A stretch of 64,000 bases of DNA from Symbiodinium sp. CCMP2592 (GCA_905221615.1 CAJNDT010004502.1:215001-279000); one strand, 5' to 3'; positions 52,551 to 62,258 are shown, numbered from the stretch's first letter. Notes: generated by a model not told the origin, from the letters alone. Numbers and translations: made by a program.

Positions 52551-52627
52551 CCCTAAGGCTCAAAATAGCCCAAAAGCCTCATCTAGTATCAAGCGCCTCA
52601 AAACGATGTGTCCTTAGAGTCTTAGGG
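52551..52627. mobile_element. Palindromic element family Q, copy 2
   Basis: CCCTAAGGCTCAAAATAGCC to TCCTTAGAGTCTTAGGG. Confidence 0.7.
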
Positions 52628-52644
52628 CAAGTGCTTGCATGTAG

Positions 52645-52720
52645 AGTCGTTCAAAACTCTGAAGATCCGGAGTTTCTGCGTAGAGGGCCCAGCCTCACGG
52701 CAAAAGCCGTGAAAGGGAGC
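52645..52720 (+). CDS. Exon candidate (NSEDPEFLRRGPSLTAKAVK)
   Basis: After GCATGTAG the frame reads VVQNSEDPEFLRRGPSLTAK and AVKG. Hydrophilic and ordinary, with G/C-ending codons. A family E fragment begins at its 3' end, so the donor is hidden. Exon candidates at 53056 and 53203 may be parts of the same gene. Confidence 0.38.
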
Positions 52721-52723
52721 CAT

Positions 52724-52762
52724 GCTGTTGATGATACAAATCCTCCATTCCCCATAGGGCTT
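52724..52762. mobile_element. Family E fragment
   Basis: Left arm only: GCTGTTGATGATACAAATCC. Confidence 0.7.
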
Positions 52763-52845
52763 AGTTTAGGGTTTAGGGTGCGTCCTAAGCAGGATGACCC
52801 AATTTTGAGTAATTATGCGCCAGGTCCTACCTGCAAAGCTACTTA

Positions 52846-52953
52846 CTACGGTTCATGATTTTGAATCCTGCAATACCCATAGTAAGGTATATACCATAAT
52901 TCCCATAGTCTAGGGGCATTAAGGTACTGCAGGGTTTAAATCATCATCCCACG
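52846..52953. mobile_element. Palindromic element family E, copy 7
   Basis: TACGGTTCATGATTTTGAAT to TAAATCATCATCCCACG; diverged arms. Confidence 0.78.
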
Positions 52954-53055
52954 ATTGTTTTTTGCCGCTATGGGGATTTCGGGTTTTGCAGAAGAACAGA
53001 TTTGTTTTGCGGGGGCTAGGGCTTCTGCATGTTAAGGAATTGGGGCTCCATGGGC

Positions 53056-53145
53056 ACGGCTTCTGTCAGCTCGAGGTCAGGGAGGCGCAGCATGCCAGGA
53101 GTGTTCTCGAAAAAAGCAAAGCTGGCTGGGATGGATGGAGATAGA
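53056..53145 (+). CDS. Exon candidate (FCQLEVREAQHARSVLEKSK)
   Basis: Reads HGFCQLEVREAQHARSVLEK then SKAGWDGWR and TAG. Helical, charged and coding-like. It could end at the stop or at a non-canonical donor (TGGA|GATAGA). No family recognised. Confidence 0.38.
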
Positions 53146-53202
53146 CTGCAGTCGTGATTTCAGGGTTGGCATTTTTCGTAATGCAGACTCTACTTCTTAC
53201 AG

Positions 53203-53271
53203 GGTCTTTACAGCGAGATTGGTCAGGGGAATTTGTTGCAGCTAGCCGTCCGAACTGCCCGATATGAGAAC
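53203..53271 (+). CDS. Exon: LYSEIGQGNLLQLAVRTARY peptide, interrupted or bounded by a MITE
   Basis: Clear acceptor (CTCTACTTCTTACAG|G); reads GLYSEIGQGNLLQLAVRTAR and YEN. The frame then runs straight into the tip of a family R palindrome (CCAGAGACTCC). No GT or GC donor precedes the tip, only a GA (ATATGA|GAACCC reading is possible). So either a GA donor is used or the MITE has cut the exon. No family recognised. Confidence 0.48.
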
Positions 53272-53383
53272 CCAGAGACTCCAATATCCCTTAATGTTTG
53301 GAATATTCCTTTCCTCATATTAAGGATCCTACTATAATTTAAGGTAAATTTCCTTAATAAAGGTGTATTGGAGTCTCTAGGAA
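53271..53383. mobile_element. Palindromic element family R, copy 2
   Basis: CCAGAGACTCCAATATCCCT to GTATTGGAGTCTCTAG; core AAGGATCCTACTATAATTTA. Confidence 0.88.
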
Positions 53384-53462
53384 GCAGAATTCACAAAGGT
53401 TTTGGCCTCATGAACACTCCCCTCGATCGACTTCCACCTGCTTGAATGTTTCATATTCTACA

Positions 53463-53577
53463 GGGGCGTAAATAATTACCAATACTGTTTGCTTTTTTTT
53501 GGGTGGGTCCTTACTATGATTATAATTAGTATAGGAAACACCCAAACCCTATTTTGCTTATTCAGGCCCTACAGTAC
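53463..53577. mobile_element. Palindromic element family N, copy 7
   Basis: GGGGCGTAAATAATTACCAA, TACTATGATTATAATTAGTA and TTCAGGCCCTACAGTACA; abuts family A copy 19. Confidence 0.7.
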
Positions 53578-53579
53578 AT

Positions 53580-53701
53580 TACTTAAAGGATCATGGGACT
53601 TAGTAACTAGGGTTATACTTAGGGTACTATGCTTAGAACTACTTGTAACCCCAATTAAGGTACTTGTAACCTTACTTGCTAAGTCCCATGATCCTGCAAG
53701 T
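53580..53701 (-). mobile_element. Palindromic element family A, copy 19
   Basis: TACTTAAAGGATCATGGGAC to CCCATGATCCTGCAAGT. Confidence 0.9.
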
Positions 53702-53874
53702 GCTGGTCATGTTTTTTTTTTTCACCGGTCCAGTGGGAGCCAGCATCATAACTGGCAGTACGGGAGGCAAAATTGGGGTGCCTACAACTTTGAGGACGAT
53801 TGCTACTGCCACCATTGCTGAGTGAGGTCATTGACGCTGCTGTTTCTTCGATCTCCACCCAACCTCCATCGCCA

Positions 53875-54035
53875 CTTTGGCCACCACCGCACCACCACCG
53901 CCACCACCGCCACTGCCACCGTTACTGCCAGCACCACAACCACCACCACCATCATCATTATCATCGTTGTCGTCGCCATCATCATCAGCATCATCATCAT
54001 CATCATCACCATCACGTTCGTCACAATCAGGCAAT
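53875..54035. repeat. (CCA)n and (CAT)n microsatellites
   Basis: CCACCACCGCCACC then ATCATCATC; His/Pro/Met/Asp open frames on both strands are artefacts. Confidence 0.9.
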
Positions 54036-54312
54036 CGTCGTCATCCGCATCCGCCTCAGCGTCAGTATCATAATCAACATGGTGTCGGCATGATGGAGTC
54101 ATTGAGCCATCATGGTCATGACCTTGATGACCGTCCAATCACAAACATCATCGTCGTACTGTTACTAATGTACTAAATATTGACAGTAAGATTTTCCAAA
54201 AGAAACAGAATACTAACAATGAAGAAGTTGTAGTAATATTTGTTTTATGGAAATATAAAATAGATAATATGCAGAATAACAATCGTCCTCATTGATACTC
54301 TCTCCCCTCTAA

Positions 54313-54333
54313 GTATATATATATATATATGTG

Positions 54334-54366
<33 letters not shown>
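54313..54366. repeat. (TA)n microsatellite with GTGT break
   Basis: Two AT runs around ATGTGTTATA. Confidence 0.92.
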
Positions 54367-54369
<3 letters not shown>

Positions 54370-54451
54370 GTACAAAGGAACGATGAATGACGAACGTACA
54401 AGCAGTAATTATGCTACTGATAGCCGTACTAGGAGCAGCCATAGTGATGTT

Positions 54452-54512
54452 TATAATCATCATCATCATCATCATCATCATCAACAACATCATCATCATC
54501 ACCATCGACGTT
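54452..54512. repeat. (ATC)n microsatellite
   Basis: ATCATCATCATC with CAACAAC break. Confidence 0.92.
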
Positions 54513-54868
54513 AGAACCCAGTATGTGTCCCATTATTGCTCTCAATACAGCTAGTCCTGATACTAGCATACAAACATTCTGTGCACACTTATGGTGCTTG
54601 AGGCTTGAGATGGTCCTCACACCTTGCTTGATGTGTAGATCTTCAGCCGCAGCGTGGGAAGACACCCTACACCCTGAACACGAAATGCCATTCCCCGAAG
54701 CCTCAAAACTTCAATTGGTCTAGACCGAAGCTTGAGCCCTTTCCTTGGGATACCTCATTTAGGGTTCCGGTTTATGGTGTATAGCTTCGGGTGGGCCGCT
54801 GAAGCCAACGCCCTGAGCCCCTCAATTCTCACCCCAAACCCTGTGCCCTGGACCCAAACCCTGTCGGT

Positions 54869-54982
54869 ATTCATGTGGGAGTTTCCGAAAATAGGGGGTA
54901 CCTTATTTTGGGGTCTTTATAATAAGGATCCTACTATTTATGGTACTATGTTAGGGTCCCCCATTTTCAGAGACTCCCATGT
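54869..54982. mobile_element. Palindromic element family O, copy 2
   Basis: TTCATGTGGGAGTTTCCGAA to TTTCAGAGACTCCCATGTG. Confidence 0.82.
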
Positions 54983-55068
54983 GCTGGTGTTTCTCCTTTG
55001 AATTGTCAGGCTGCCCTCCCACAACACCTGGATGCGGCTCTGCCTCTTGCCAACAGTGGGTGTATGCC

Positions 55069-55086
55069 CAAGGGGGGGGGGGGGGT
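55069..55086. repeat. G homopolymer
   Basis: AAGG followed by a run of about 14 G; length uncertain. Confidence 0.85.
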
Positions 55087-55371
55087 TGGTGGCGGCGGAT
55101 GCTTAGTTGTTTGGTGCAGGGTTGAAGATCGGGGTGTGATGAAGGTAAAGATTGAGGGCTAGGGTGCCCTGGATCCGGCATGGCACCGGCATATAGAACG
55201 GTGTTACGAGTGAGGTGATCTGGAGGTCCCTATCGTACACTGTACCGCCGATTACGACATGGACTTGAGGCCGTTTGCATATGGGGATTGTGATGCTTCT
55301 GAGCCATTTGGGACGAGCCCGAATCCCCACATCTTGTTTGTACTCAGCCACAGACGAGACCCCAAACCGCG

Positions 55372-55503
55372 GAGCCGTTTTGGTTCAAGACCTCCTGCTG
55401 CAAACAAGCCAAGCATTCACAAAGATGGTGTCCAGCGAGGCAGCACGGGGACAGATGTTCAAATCACCCCAAACCCTAAAGATGTTGGACATTGTCTTGG
55501 CAC
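55372..55503 (+). CDS. Exon candidate (LLLQTSQAFTKMVSSEAARG), unknown protein
   Basis: Reads AVLVQDLLLQTSQAFTKMVS, SEAARGQMFKSPQTLKMLDI and VLAQ, ending near GCACAG|GGCTTC. Long amphipathic helices with ordinary composition. A telomere-like CCCCAAACCCTAAAG word is in frame and encodes SPQTLK, so telomere-like DNA may have entered an exon. Other frames are open too; no family recognised. Confidence 0.42.
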
Positions 55504-55520
55504 AGGGCTTCCGGTTCCCT

Positions 55521-55602
55521 GAGCGTCCGTGCCCATATAGTATTTACTTTGGCATTAGAGGAGTTTCTATCTAGGTACTTCGGGTCCAAACAGTGTACGA
55601 CT
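55521..55602. mobile_element. Family C degenerate element
   Basis: CGTGCCCATATAGTATTTAC and inner TATCTAGGTACTTCGGG; the right tip is poor. Confidence 0.5.
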
Positions 55603-55609
55603 GGGGGGG

Positions 55610-56250
55610 CACCTGGTCCCTTGATTTAGGCTTCTGGAATGTACCTGTCTCGTGTCGTGCATTGCTTCAGATTGCAGGCTTTTGTCGGGGTCTTAATCCT
55701 GCTGAAATCCTAGATTCCTGAACCCTAAACCCTAGTGCGTAGGGTCTACAGCGAAGTTCCCCCACAGAGACCGGGCTCACTTGAGGACTGCCATGTTACT
55801 TTCGTCTAGGGTTTTAGGTAGTAAAGGGGGTCCCCAAAACATCATGATATCGACTCATACAGTTGCTGCACGCAAAGTGTAAAGAAGGTATGACCTAAAC
55901 CCCCCTCCAACGACCGCATATTGTGCTCGCCCCTGCATGCATTGGTGCATTGATGCATAGTAAATGAGACGTTTCGCGGTCAGCCTTTGGCATTTAGGTT
56001 TTTGAGGCTTGGGCCCAACAACGTACTTGATAGGGGCCTGAAATCCTCCCCAGGGTTCCTGATTCTTGTGATATTTGGATATCCCGGATATACCTGTCAA
56101 AACCCTGCTGAACGTACTAAAGCCTGGGCTCTAATTTTGCCGGCCCCTACATTGAATCCGACCAACATCGTTTTTGTAGTGTAGGGCTTGCCTAAGACCA
56201 CGACTACACAACTGGTACCTACTCTGGGGTTCTCAAGTCTATACATAGTA
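55610..56250. other. No confident gene
   Basis: Telomere-like words near 55712. Open frames at 55855-56184 on both strands have no recognised domain. Confidence 0.35.
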
Positions 56251-56339
56251 CCCTAGGGATCAAAATAGCCCAAAAGCCTTATATAGTATGGTCTTTGGGC
56301 CCCAAAACCTTAATATATGAGTCCTTAGATCCCCAGGGG
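56251..56339. mobile_element. Palindromic element family Q, copy 3
   Basis: CCCTAGGGATCAAAATAGCC to TCCTTAGATCCCCAGGGG. Confidence 0.75.
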
Positions 56340-57110
56340 TACTTATTTCGGGAGTTGGGGTCTTAGGGCACCCTAAACCCTAAACTTAAAGCCTGAACTC
56401 CTAAACCTTAAGGGTCTAGACCACGCGTAACTCCCAGCCACGGGCCAATCGTGCGTCCTCAAGATCCTGTAGGGCTTGGGGTTTAGGGCTTAGCGGCTGA
56501 GGGAGTAGGATTAGGGTCCAGGCTCTAGGGCTAAGAGTTTAGGGTTTAATTGGTTTGGGATTGCTTACTGTCTAGGTTTAGGGTTTAGGGCTTACATGAT
56601 TTGTAAGAGGGTTCGTGTGATTTGAGATTACGTCGTAGGGTCTAATATTCGTTGTGGGTAATTTTGAGATTCAGGGCTTAAGGCTCATAATGGGTTTTGG
56701 GTAGTTCAGACATGTAAGGTTTACGGCATAGGACTTGTAGTGGGTGTAGGGTAGTTTCAGATCTAGGGCTTAAGGCTTAAAATGGGTTTAGGGTAATACA
56801 TTTAAGGTTTAGGGCATAGGGTTTATGCAGCATTTAGGGTTACGTAACTTTCACTTACGGCTTTGGATTTACGTAGGGTTTAGTTGTGTTTTAACGTTTA
56901 GGGCTTAATTGTTGTTCGGTGTAGAGAGTCTATAGGACGTTGTTTTTCGGGTTCATAGAGTTTCGGGCTTTATGTATCATGCGAGACATTTAGGATTTTT
57001 GGCGTAGGGTTTAGTATTACGGTTTAGGGGTTAAGGGGCCACTTGTTCAGAATCCATGTTGAGATGGAAGATGCTATACTTACTGAGGTTTTGGATTAAA
57101 TCCTAAACCC
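56340..57110. repeat. Degenerate telomere-like region
   Basis: TTTAGGGCTTA, GGTTTAGGGCATAGG and GGGTTTATG words, mostly one orientation; no coding signal. Confidence 0.7.
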
Positions 57111-57182
57111 TCAACAATAACCGTTATCAAGTTGAGGTTCTTGACGCTGTCGTCCCCTTGGTGTTGAAGGCAAGGGCTACTC

Positions 57183-57296
57183 ACAGGAAAAGCCCAAAAA
57201 CTGGAAACCCCATAGCCTCAATCCTTGAGTAATGTATAAGAACTCCCAGCACTATTTGGCCTTTATTTTTTTCCAACTTTATGGGGCTTACTGTAG
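57183..57296. mobile_element. Palindromic element family I, copy 4
   Basis: ACAGGAAAAGCCCAAAAACT to CCAACTTTATGGGGCTTACT. Confidence 0.84.
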
Positions 57297-57398
57297 GTTA
57301 CTTCAAACTTTAGTGTTATAGGTAAGGCTTACGGTTGTACCCTAAACTGGAGACCTTTCAGGCCTCAGGGTTAGTGTGAGAGCTTAGGCCTTAGGGTT

Positions 57399-57537
57399 TC
57401 CCAGAGGCCCTCAATTAAGGAATCTTCCTTAAACCATATTCGGGATCCTACGATGGTTTTAGGTATATTTCTTAATTTAGGGATCCCGCCATGATTTAAG
57501 GAATATTCCTTAATTAAGGGATATTGGAGTCTCTGGG
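57399..57537. mobile_element. Palindromic element family R, copy 3 (long form)
   Basis: CCCAGAGGCCCTCAATTAAG to ATATTGGAGTCTCTGGG. Inner GGAATCTTCCTTAAA / TTTAAGGAATATTCC is duplicated, which makes the copy longer. Confidence 0.82.
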
Positions 57538-57626
57538 TTCATTAACTCATCAGCCAGTACTTCGAGGATCGGAGTAATAGACAAATAAGGCAGCCACACT
57601 TGCGGCTTAAGGATCTAGGGTGTGGA

Positions 57627-57649
57627 AACTACCCATGACCCCTCAAGTG
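57627..57649. mobile_element. Family B fragment
   Basis: Right arm only (AACTACCCATGACCCCTCAA), just upstream of the DUF1275 start codon. Confidence 0.65.
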
Positions 57650-57670
57650 CTGATGATCCCGAATCCTTGT

Positions 57671-58701
57671 ATGGGCTTGTCTCGAAAGTCAAAGGCATGG
57701 CGATGGCAGAAGCACATTCTGATGGCCACCATGTTTGCTTTCGTGATACTTAATCGCAGAGTGGCAACTTTTGCCCGTTTAGGATTCGGATTCTGTGAGC
57801 CACCTAAAGCCTAAACCCCGAACATCCATCACGGGGAGACCAAGGACAGGCTATGCCGACGTCATCAGCATGCTGCGGTACAAATGTTTTTCCAGCATGA
57901 TGACGGGGAATGCCATCATGTTTGGTCGTGCCATTGCGAATCAAGTTTCAGCTTTCGATGAAGGCCCACAGCATGTGCTCGACAAAACCGTGTTTACTGT
58001 TCTTGTTATTTTTTCTCGTGTAGGCTTTGGGGTGTAGGATGTGGGCTTTCCGCAGAGGCCCATTCTACTACGTCGTCATCATGTTTGCCTTTGCTTCCGG
58101 CGCCGTCTTGCAGCGCGTTAGCGAGCACTTCTTCCCAAACAGGGGAGGTAGCGTTATTGCACTTCCCGTGGCCGCGTTGTTGCTTATTGCCGAAGTCATT
58201 GAAGTTCACATGCCCTCCGAACAAGATTGGACAGTGGCCGGCGTCTCACACTTGTTCGGCGTCGTGGCTTCTGCCTGCAGCACTGGACGAATGGGAACCC
58301 ACACAACCATGGTTACCGGTCACATGCTAAGTTTGGCAAACCACCTCTCCAACCTCATGCTGACTGGCAGTCTGACGGCGCAGGACACATGGCAGCTGGG
58401 CTCTAGTTAGTAACGTAACTTGATCTTCTTCGTTTAAGTCAGCTCTGATGCATATTGTATATGTGCTTCGTACGTCATGGTCCACATGTTACACAGATGG
58501 AAAGAGCCCACCGAAGCCTGTTTATATTCAATAAGCCCAGGAAAGCGATCATGGCTGTGATGATCCTTGATCCTCGCCTGTTTGGCAGACACTGGCCGTG
58601 GTGCTTGAAAGGGGGCAAACCTTAGATAGCACATGGGAGAAGTTCAAACTTTTGTGTTTGTATGTATACACAGATATGTATATATATATATATATAATAT
58701 A

Positions 58702-58733
<32 letters not shown>

Positions 58734-60986
58734 GGTCTATCATAGATAGAAAGTTTGGATTTGTTTCGGCCCGGTTTTTGAAAAAGACAGAAACCCTAAA
58801 CAACACATGCCGTAGCCTAAAAACAATGCTCTGTTCGGGCCTGATAGTGTGCGGCGCAAGGTCTCAGGCTCAGGTTTTTTGAGCTTCGAATCGGCTTAGG
58901 GTTTAGGGAGGCTTAGAATCTAGGATTTGGGTTGAGGGTTTGGGGGGTTTAGAGTGAGGATTTTGGGTTTAGGCTTTAGTTTTGGGGCTTTTAAGGTCCG
59001 GGGTCATTTTGGACTTCTATACGGCTGTAGGATGTACTTCTCAGTCTCAGTCCAGGTTTTGGCAGAATCAGTACCATCGGAGCAACCCTAAACCTTAAAC
59101 CCTGCAGCCCTAAACCCCTAAATCCCTAAACCCTACAGCCCCAACCCCCGTCCCAGGTTGGCACGCTGGCCGGCGCCATTCTTGGTGCCTTCATGGTGCC
59201 TGGCCTGCAAATCCAGTTCCAACAAGTTCCAAACCTAACCCTAAGGGTCCATGTACCCATATAGTCTATACATTAGGCCCAATGTGCCTATATTAAGGCC
59301 AATGCAGTATATACTATTTGGGTACCTTACCCAGAGGGTCCAAGTACCCAAATTGTAGGGTTTTAGATCCCAAAATCCATACCCTGAGTGGTTTCTGGAG
59401 CTTGAAACCCTACTATTTGGGTACTTGGACCCTTAGGGTTATATAGAGTAAATCATATCATAACCCCAAAGGGTCCAAGTATCATTATGGTACATACTTA
59501 GACCCCCCAAAATGCCCTATAAGTATAGTTCAAAATGATACTTGGACCCTTTTGGGTAACACCCGAAGCTCGGGGTTGGTTCCTTTTCAGAGCTCATGGT
59601 CGAGGACCCTGAACCACAGGAAAATGTCTGCTCGACAGCCGAAGCGCATTTGTCCCGTGACCGATCTAGGCTAAAGCTGGAGCTGGAGGAACACACACAC
59701 ACAAGCTAACTGGCAAGCGCGCACACACATGCACATGCACAGACACATGTGTACACATTTGTTGTATGTATGCACCGTCAGTAGTTTGTTTTGATATGTG
59801 CCAGCCCTGTCCTGAGCCTACAAGCCTTTCAGTCCAAAGTCCAATGATGGGATGCTTAATTGGAAGCAGCGGGTTCACTTTGAGCAATATGGTCCCTGAG
59901 GTCTGCAGGGTGTGTATACCTTAGAAGGGGCCCCCACCCTGTAATAGTGACTATAAGGATTATATTAGGGCCCTATTATATTCCTACTATACCAGTATTA
60001 CAGGGCGGGGGCCTCTTCTAATGTATACCGATTGAGTTTTGGAGTGCAGGGTACAAGGTTCAGGGCCGAAGGTCTTCGGGGTCGCCGTGAGCCTTGGAAG
60101 ACGACATTGCCACAGATTTTCTGCAATTTAGCTGACCGGCCGCTATTTCATTCTCCACCACACACACATCTCCGTCACTCCTTATATGCTTCACAGGACA
60201 TCCTGATTAATTCACAACCCCAGCTAGCTTGGCTGTACAAGCGAAGCATGCTGTCAATAAGACGCACACTCTTGTCCCAAATTCTAAACCCTGCCAGACC
60301 CTAAACCCTGATAATGTGACCATCCGTGCAGCTTAGGTGGCAATGGTCAACCTAAAGGTCCTTCTCATGCCAGCGTGGGGCCCAGTGAGAGGAGCTGTGA
60401 GAAGAGACATGAACATAGAAAAGCTATGGAAACTTACAGCAGCCGCATCCTAACCCTAAACTGGTATTCATTTGCCCAGCCGGCAAGTTCGTGTGCACCT
60501 ATCCTGAAGACTGCTTGGAGAGTCATGGGTCTTTTAAAGTAAGATTATCGGCATAGGTACCTTATGTTGGGGTTATACAGGTAGTTATAATAAGCTTAGT
60601 TACCTTAGTTGTAGCCCTAGTTACTAAGCCCCATAACCCTTTAAGTGAGCCCTTGAAGATGTTAGCTCGGAACTGTGCGATAATAAACTTGCAGCTAAAT
60701 CCTGCGCCCTAGCCCTAACCAGTACTAGTAGTATCGTATAATACATGGCAGCATATTGCTACATAGCAGCACAGTACACAAAAGTACAAACATGTGTTTA
60801 ACAGTATGACTTTAGGCGTTTTGGTCTGGGTTTACGATTTGCCGAAATTGTTGTGGGTTGGAGGTTGTGAGTTGCTTCTTGCTGCAGGTCCCTGTCGTGC
60901 TGTACATCCTTCTCTGGATGCATGATCACCTTGCCAAGCCACGGTCGATCATCAAGAAGGTGCAGCACAGGACGTGGCATCGATAG
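57671..60986 (+). CDS. DUF1275 (YoaK-like) multi-pass membrane protein, at least five exons
   Basis: Exon 1: 57671-57755 (MGLSRKSKAWRWQKHILMAT, first helix; start chosen as the nearest ATG). Exon 2: 57850-57963 (YADVISMLRYKCFSSMMTGN, then AIMFGRAIAN). Exon 3: 58058 to about 58395 (GPFYYVVIMFAFASGAVLQR; PVAALLLIAEVIEVHM; STGRMGTHTTMVTGHMLSLA). Exon 4: 59157-59225 (VGTLAGAILGAFMVP). Exon 5: 60888-60986 (VPVVLYILLWMHDHLAKPRS, basic tail, TAG 60984). DUF1275 proteins carry G-x-x-D near the start, then F-x-x-x-M-T-G-N, and later x-x-T-x-V-T-G-x-x; all are visible. Helices 1 to 6 can be traced. Function in the family is uncertain (membrane carrier-like). Introns 1 and 2 are 94 nt each, start with GC and end with AG. 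Exons 4-5 join in phase 0 through a GT donor (CAACAA|GTTCCA). The end of exon 3 is unclear; a short exon may be missing before 59157. Confidence 0.78.
57964..58057 (+). other. DUF1275 intron 2, flanked by an AGGCCCA direct repeat
   Basis: The exon 2/intron junction reads GAAGGCCCACAGC and the intron/exon 3 junction reads CAGAGGCCCATTC. The shared AGGCCCA makes the exact splice point ambiguous without changing the protein, and looks like a target duplication left by an inserted intron. Confidence 0.7.
58637..58785. repeat. (TA)n within a diverged AAAGTTTGAACTT palindrome
   Basis: GAAGTTCAAACTTTTGTG and AGAAAGTTTGGATTTG flank TATATATATA/ATATAATATATA runs (58675-58735). It lies in the DUF1275 intron before exon 4. 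Confidence 0.65.
59075..59150. repeat. Telomere-like (CCCTAAA)n, degenerate, just before exon 4
   Basis: CCCTAAACCTTAAACCC, CCCTAAACCCCTAAATCC; forms the polypyrimidine-like run before the acceptor of DUF1275 exon 4. Confidence 0.8.
59239..59325. mobile_element. Palindromic element family D, copy 5
   Basis: CCTAAGGGTCCATGTACCCA to ATACTATTTGGGTACC; the right tip is replaced by the next element. Lies in the last DUF1275 intron. Confidence 0.82.
59330..59438. mobile_element. Palindromic element family D, copy 6 (variant core)
   Basis: AGAGGGTCCAAGTACCCAAA to TTTGGGTACTTGGACCCTTA, inner GTAGGGTTTTAGATCC / TGAAACCCTAC. Confidence 0.85.
59466..59557. mobile_element. Palindromic element family D, copy 7 (variant core)
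   Basis: CAAAGGGTCCAAGTATCATT to AATGATACTTGGACCCTTTT. Confidence 0.85.
59690..59760. repeat. (CA)n-like microsatellite
   Basis: ACACACACACACAAG, then GCGCACACACATGCACATG. Confidence 0.75.
59925..60025. mobile_element. AGAAGGGGCCCCCACCCTGT palindrome
   Basis: Left arm ATACCTTAGAAGGGGCCCCC and right arm GGGGCCTCTTCTAATGTATA; CTGTAATAGTGACTATAAGG core. No second copy found in the window. Confidence 0.7.
60512..60646 (+). mobile_element. Palindromic element family A, copy 20 (degenerate)
   Basis: TGCTTGGAGAGTCATGGGTC to CCCCATAACCCTTTAAGT; located in the last DUF1275 intron. Confidence 0.75.
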
Positions 60987-61048
60987 GGTTTCGGCATTGT
61001 TTGATGTGCGTTTGGTGTCTGAGTGATTCAGAATTTGACGCTTTAAGC

Positions 61049-61150
61049 TTTCGGAGTCCGGGTGCAGCGGAAGTTCTTCTACTGGAATATGAGAGGAATC
61101 TTCATTTGCAACACAAGGACAAGAAGCAGACCGTTCTTGATATAGACTAA
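61049..61150 (+). CDS. Weak exon candidate
   Basis: Reads FRSPGAAEVLLLEYERNLHL and QHKDKKQTVLDID, then TAA. Helical and charged. It lies 60 bp after the DUF1275 stop, so it would be 3' UTR unless another gene begins here. Confidence 0.28.
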   Translation, partial: FRSPGAAEVLLLEYERNLHLQHKDKKQTVLDID

Positions 61151-61271
61151 GAGGGTATCAGTACCGTAAAGTCCCGTCCCATTCTCCTCAGATATCGGCC
61201 GTTGCCTGCGCCTACAGTTCTTGCCTTCTGGACAGTCCTGAAAGCCGAAAGCTCCATCTAACTCTTCACAA

Positions 61272-61382
61272 ACTAGGATGCCCAGTAGTGCCCTTATTCC
61301 TTTTTTTGTCCTAGGTTCCTTATAAAGTTACCCAATACCAAAAAGAGAGGCCTTTTTGTTCTTAGGTTACTGGGTATCCTAG
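61272..61382. mobile_element. Palindromic element family K, copy 3
   Basis: CTAGGATGCCCAGTAGTGCC to GGTTACTGGGTATCCTAG; nearly identical to copy 4. Confidence 0.9.
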
Positions 61383-61639
61383 CAAAATCCGAATCGCACC
61401 CTGAGCCTTCAATCTCGAAACCCTGGCAGTCAAACCCTTCCTCCCCCAGGGTTTAGGTATATAGATAGTATATGCTTGGGCCCTGAAGTATATATATATA
61501 TATATATAGAGGGGTTGAACCCCAAGACCCTAATAAGCCCTTACAGAGCTCTGAATGAGCTATATGAGTACATGGACCCATAAATAACGCCCAAGACCAT
61601 GATAAGCCCTTATAGAGCCCTGAAAGGATGGGCCTAGTT

Positions 61640-62165
61640 CGGAACCGGGACCCAGATGTCCAAACCCTAAAATCCCGAACCTTAAACCCAGTACGCCCTG
61701 AACCCTTGAAAAGCCCTAAACCTTAAACCCTAAATCTAACTTTCCTAGAAGTTCTAGGACTTTCAGAGTGAGATCCCAAACCCTGGCTCCCAAATCCCAA
61801 ACCTTCCCTCAGAAAGCTCCGGACGCCTTTAAGAGCTTTGGGTAAGCCCCAAATCCAGAGAGACCTCAACCCAAAACCCAAAAAACCCTAACTAAACCCT
61901 GGAACCCCGAATCCCTAAACTCCTAAGCCCTGTATAAACCCTAAGCCCTAGGACCTTACACCCTAGACCTTAAGCCTCTGAACCCTATACATAAACCCTC
62001 TAAACCCTATAACCCCAACAAACCTTAAATTCAAGGACCCTAAACCTGAAACCCAAAACCCTAAACCTTAAGCCCCTCAACCCTATCAACCCAACGAAAC
62101 CCTAAACCCAAGGACCCTAAACTGAAGCCCAAAACCCTAAACCCTAGCTATATACCCTCAATCCA
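61640..62165. repeat. Degenerate telomere-like (CCCTAAA)n region
   Basis: CCCTAAACCTTAAACCC, CCCAAAACCCTAAACC and AACCCTATAACCC variants over 500 bp, one orientation. Confidence 0.85.
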
Positions 62166-62258
62166 GAGAGGATGCGTGAATCAGACGAGAAGGCGGCAGT
62201 CGAGAGCGGAACGCCGGAGCAGGCGGAGATTTCTGGTAACGGTGGGGCCTTCACGGCT

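Noticed and set aside
54245..54505. Met/Ile-rich minus frame
   Set aside because: Translation of (ATC)n and (TA)n repeats.
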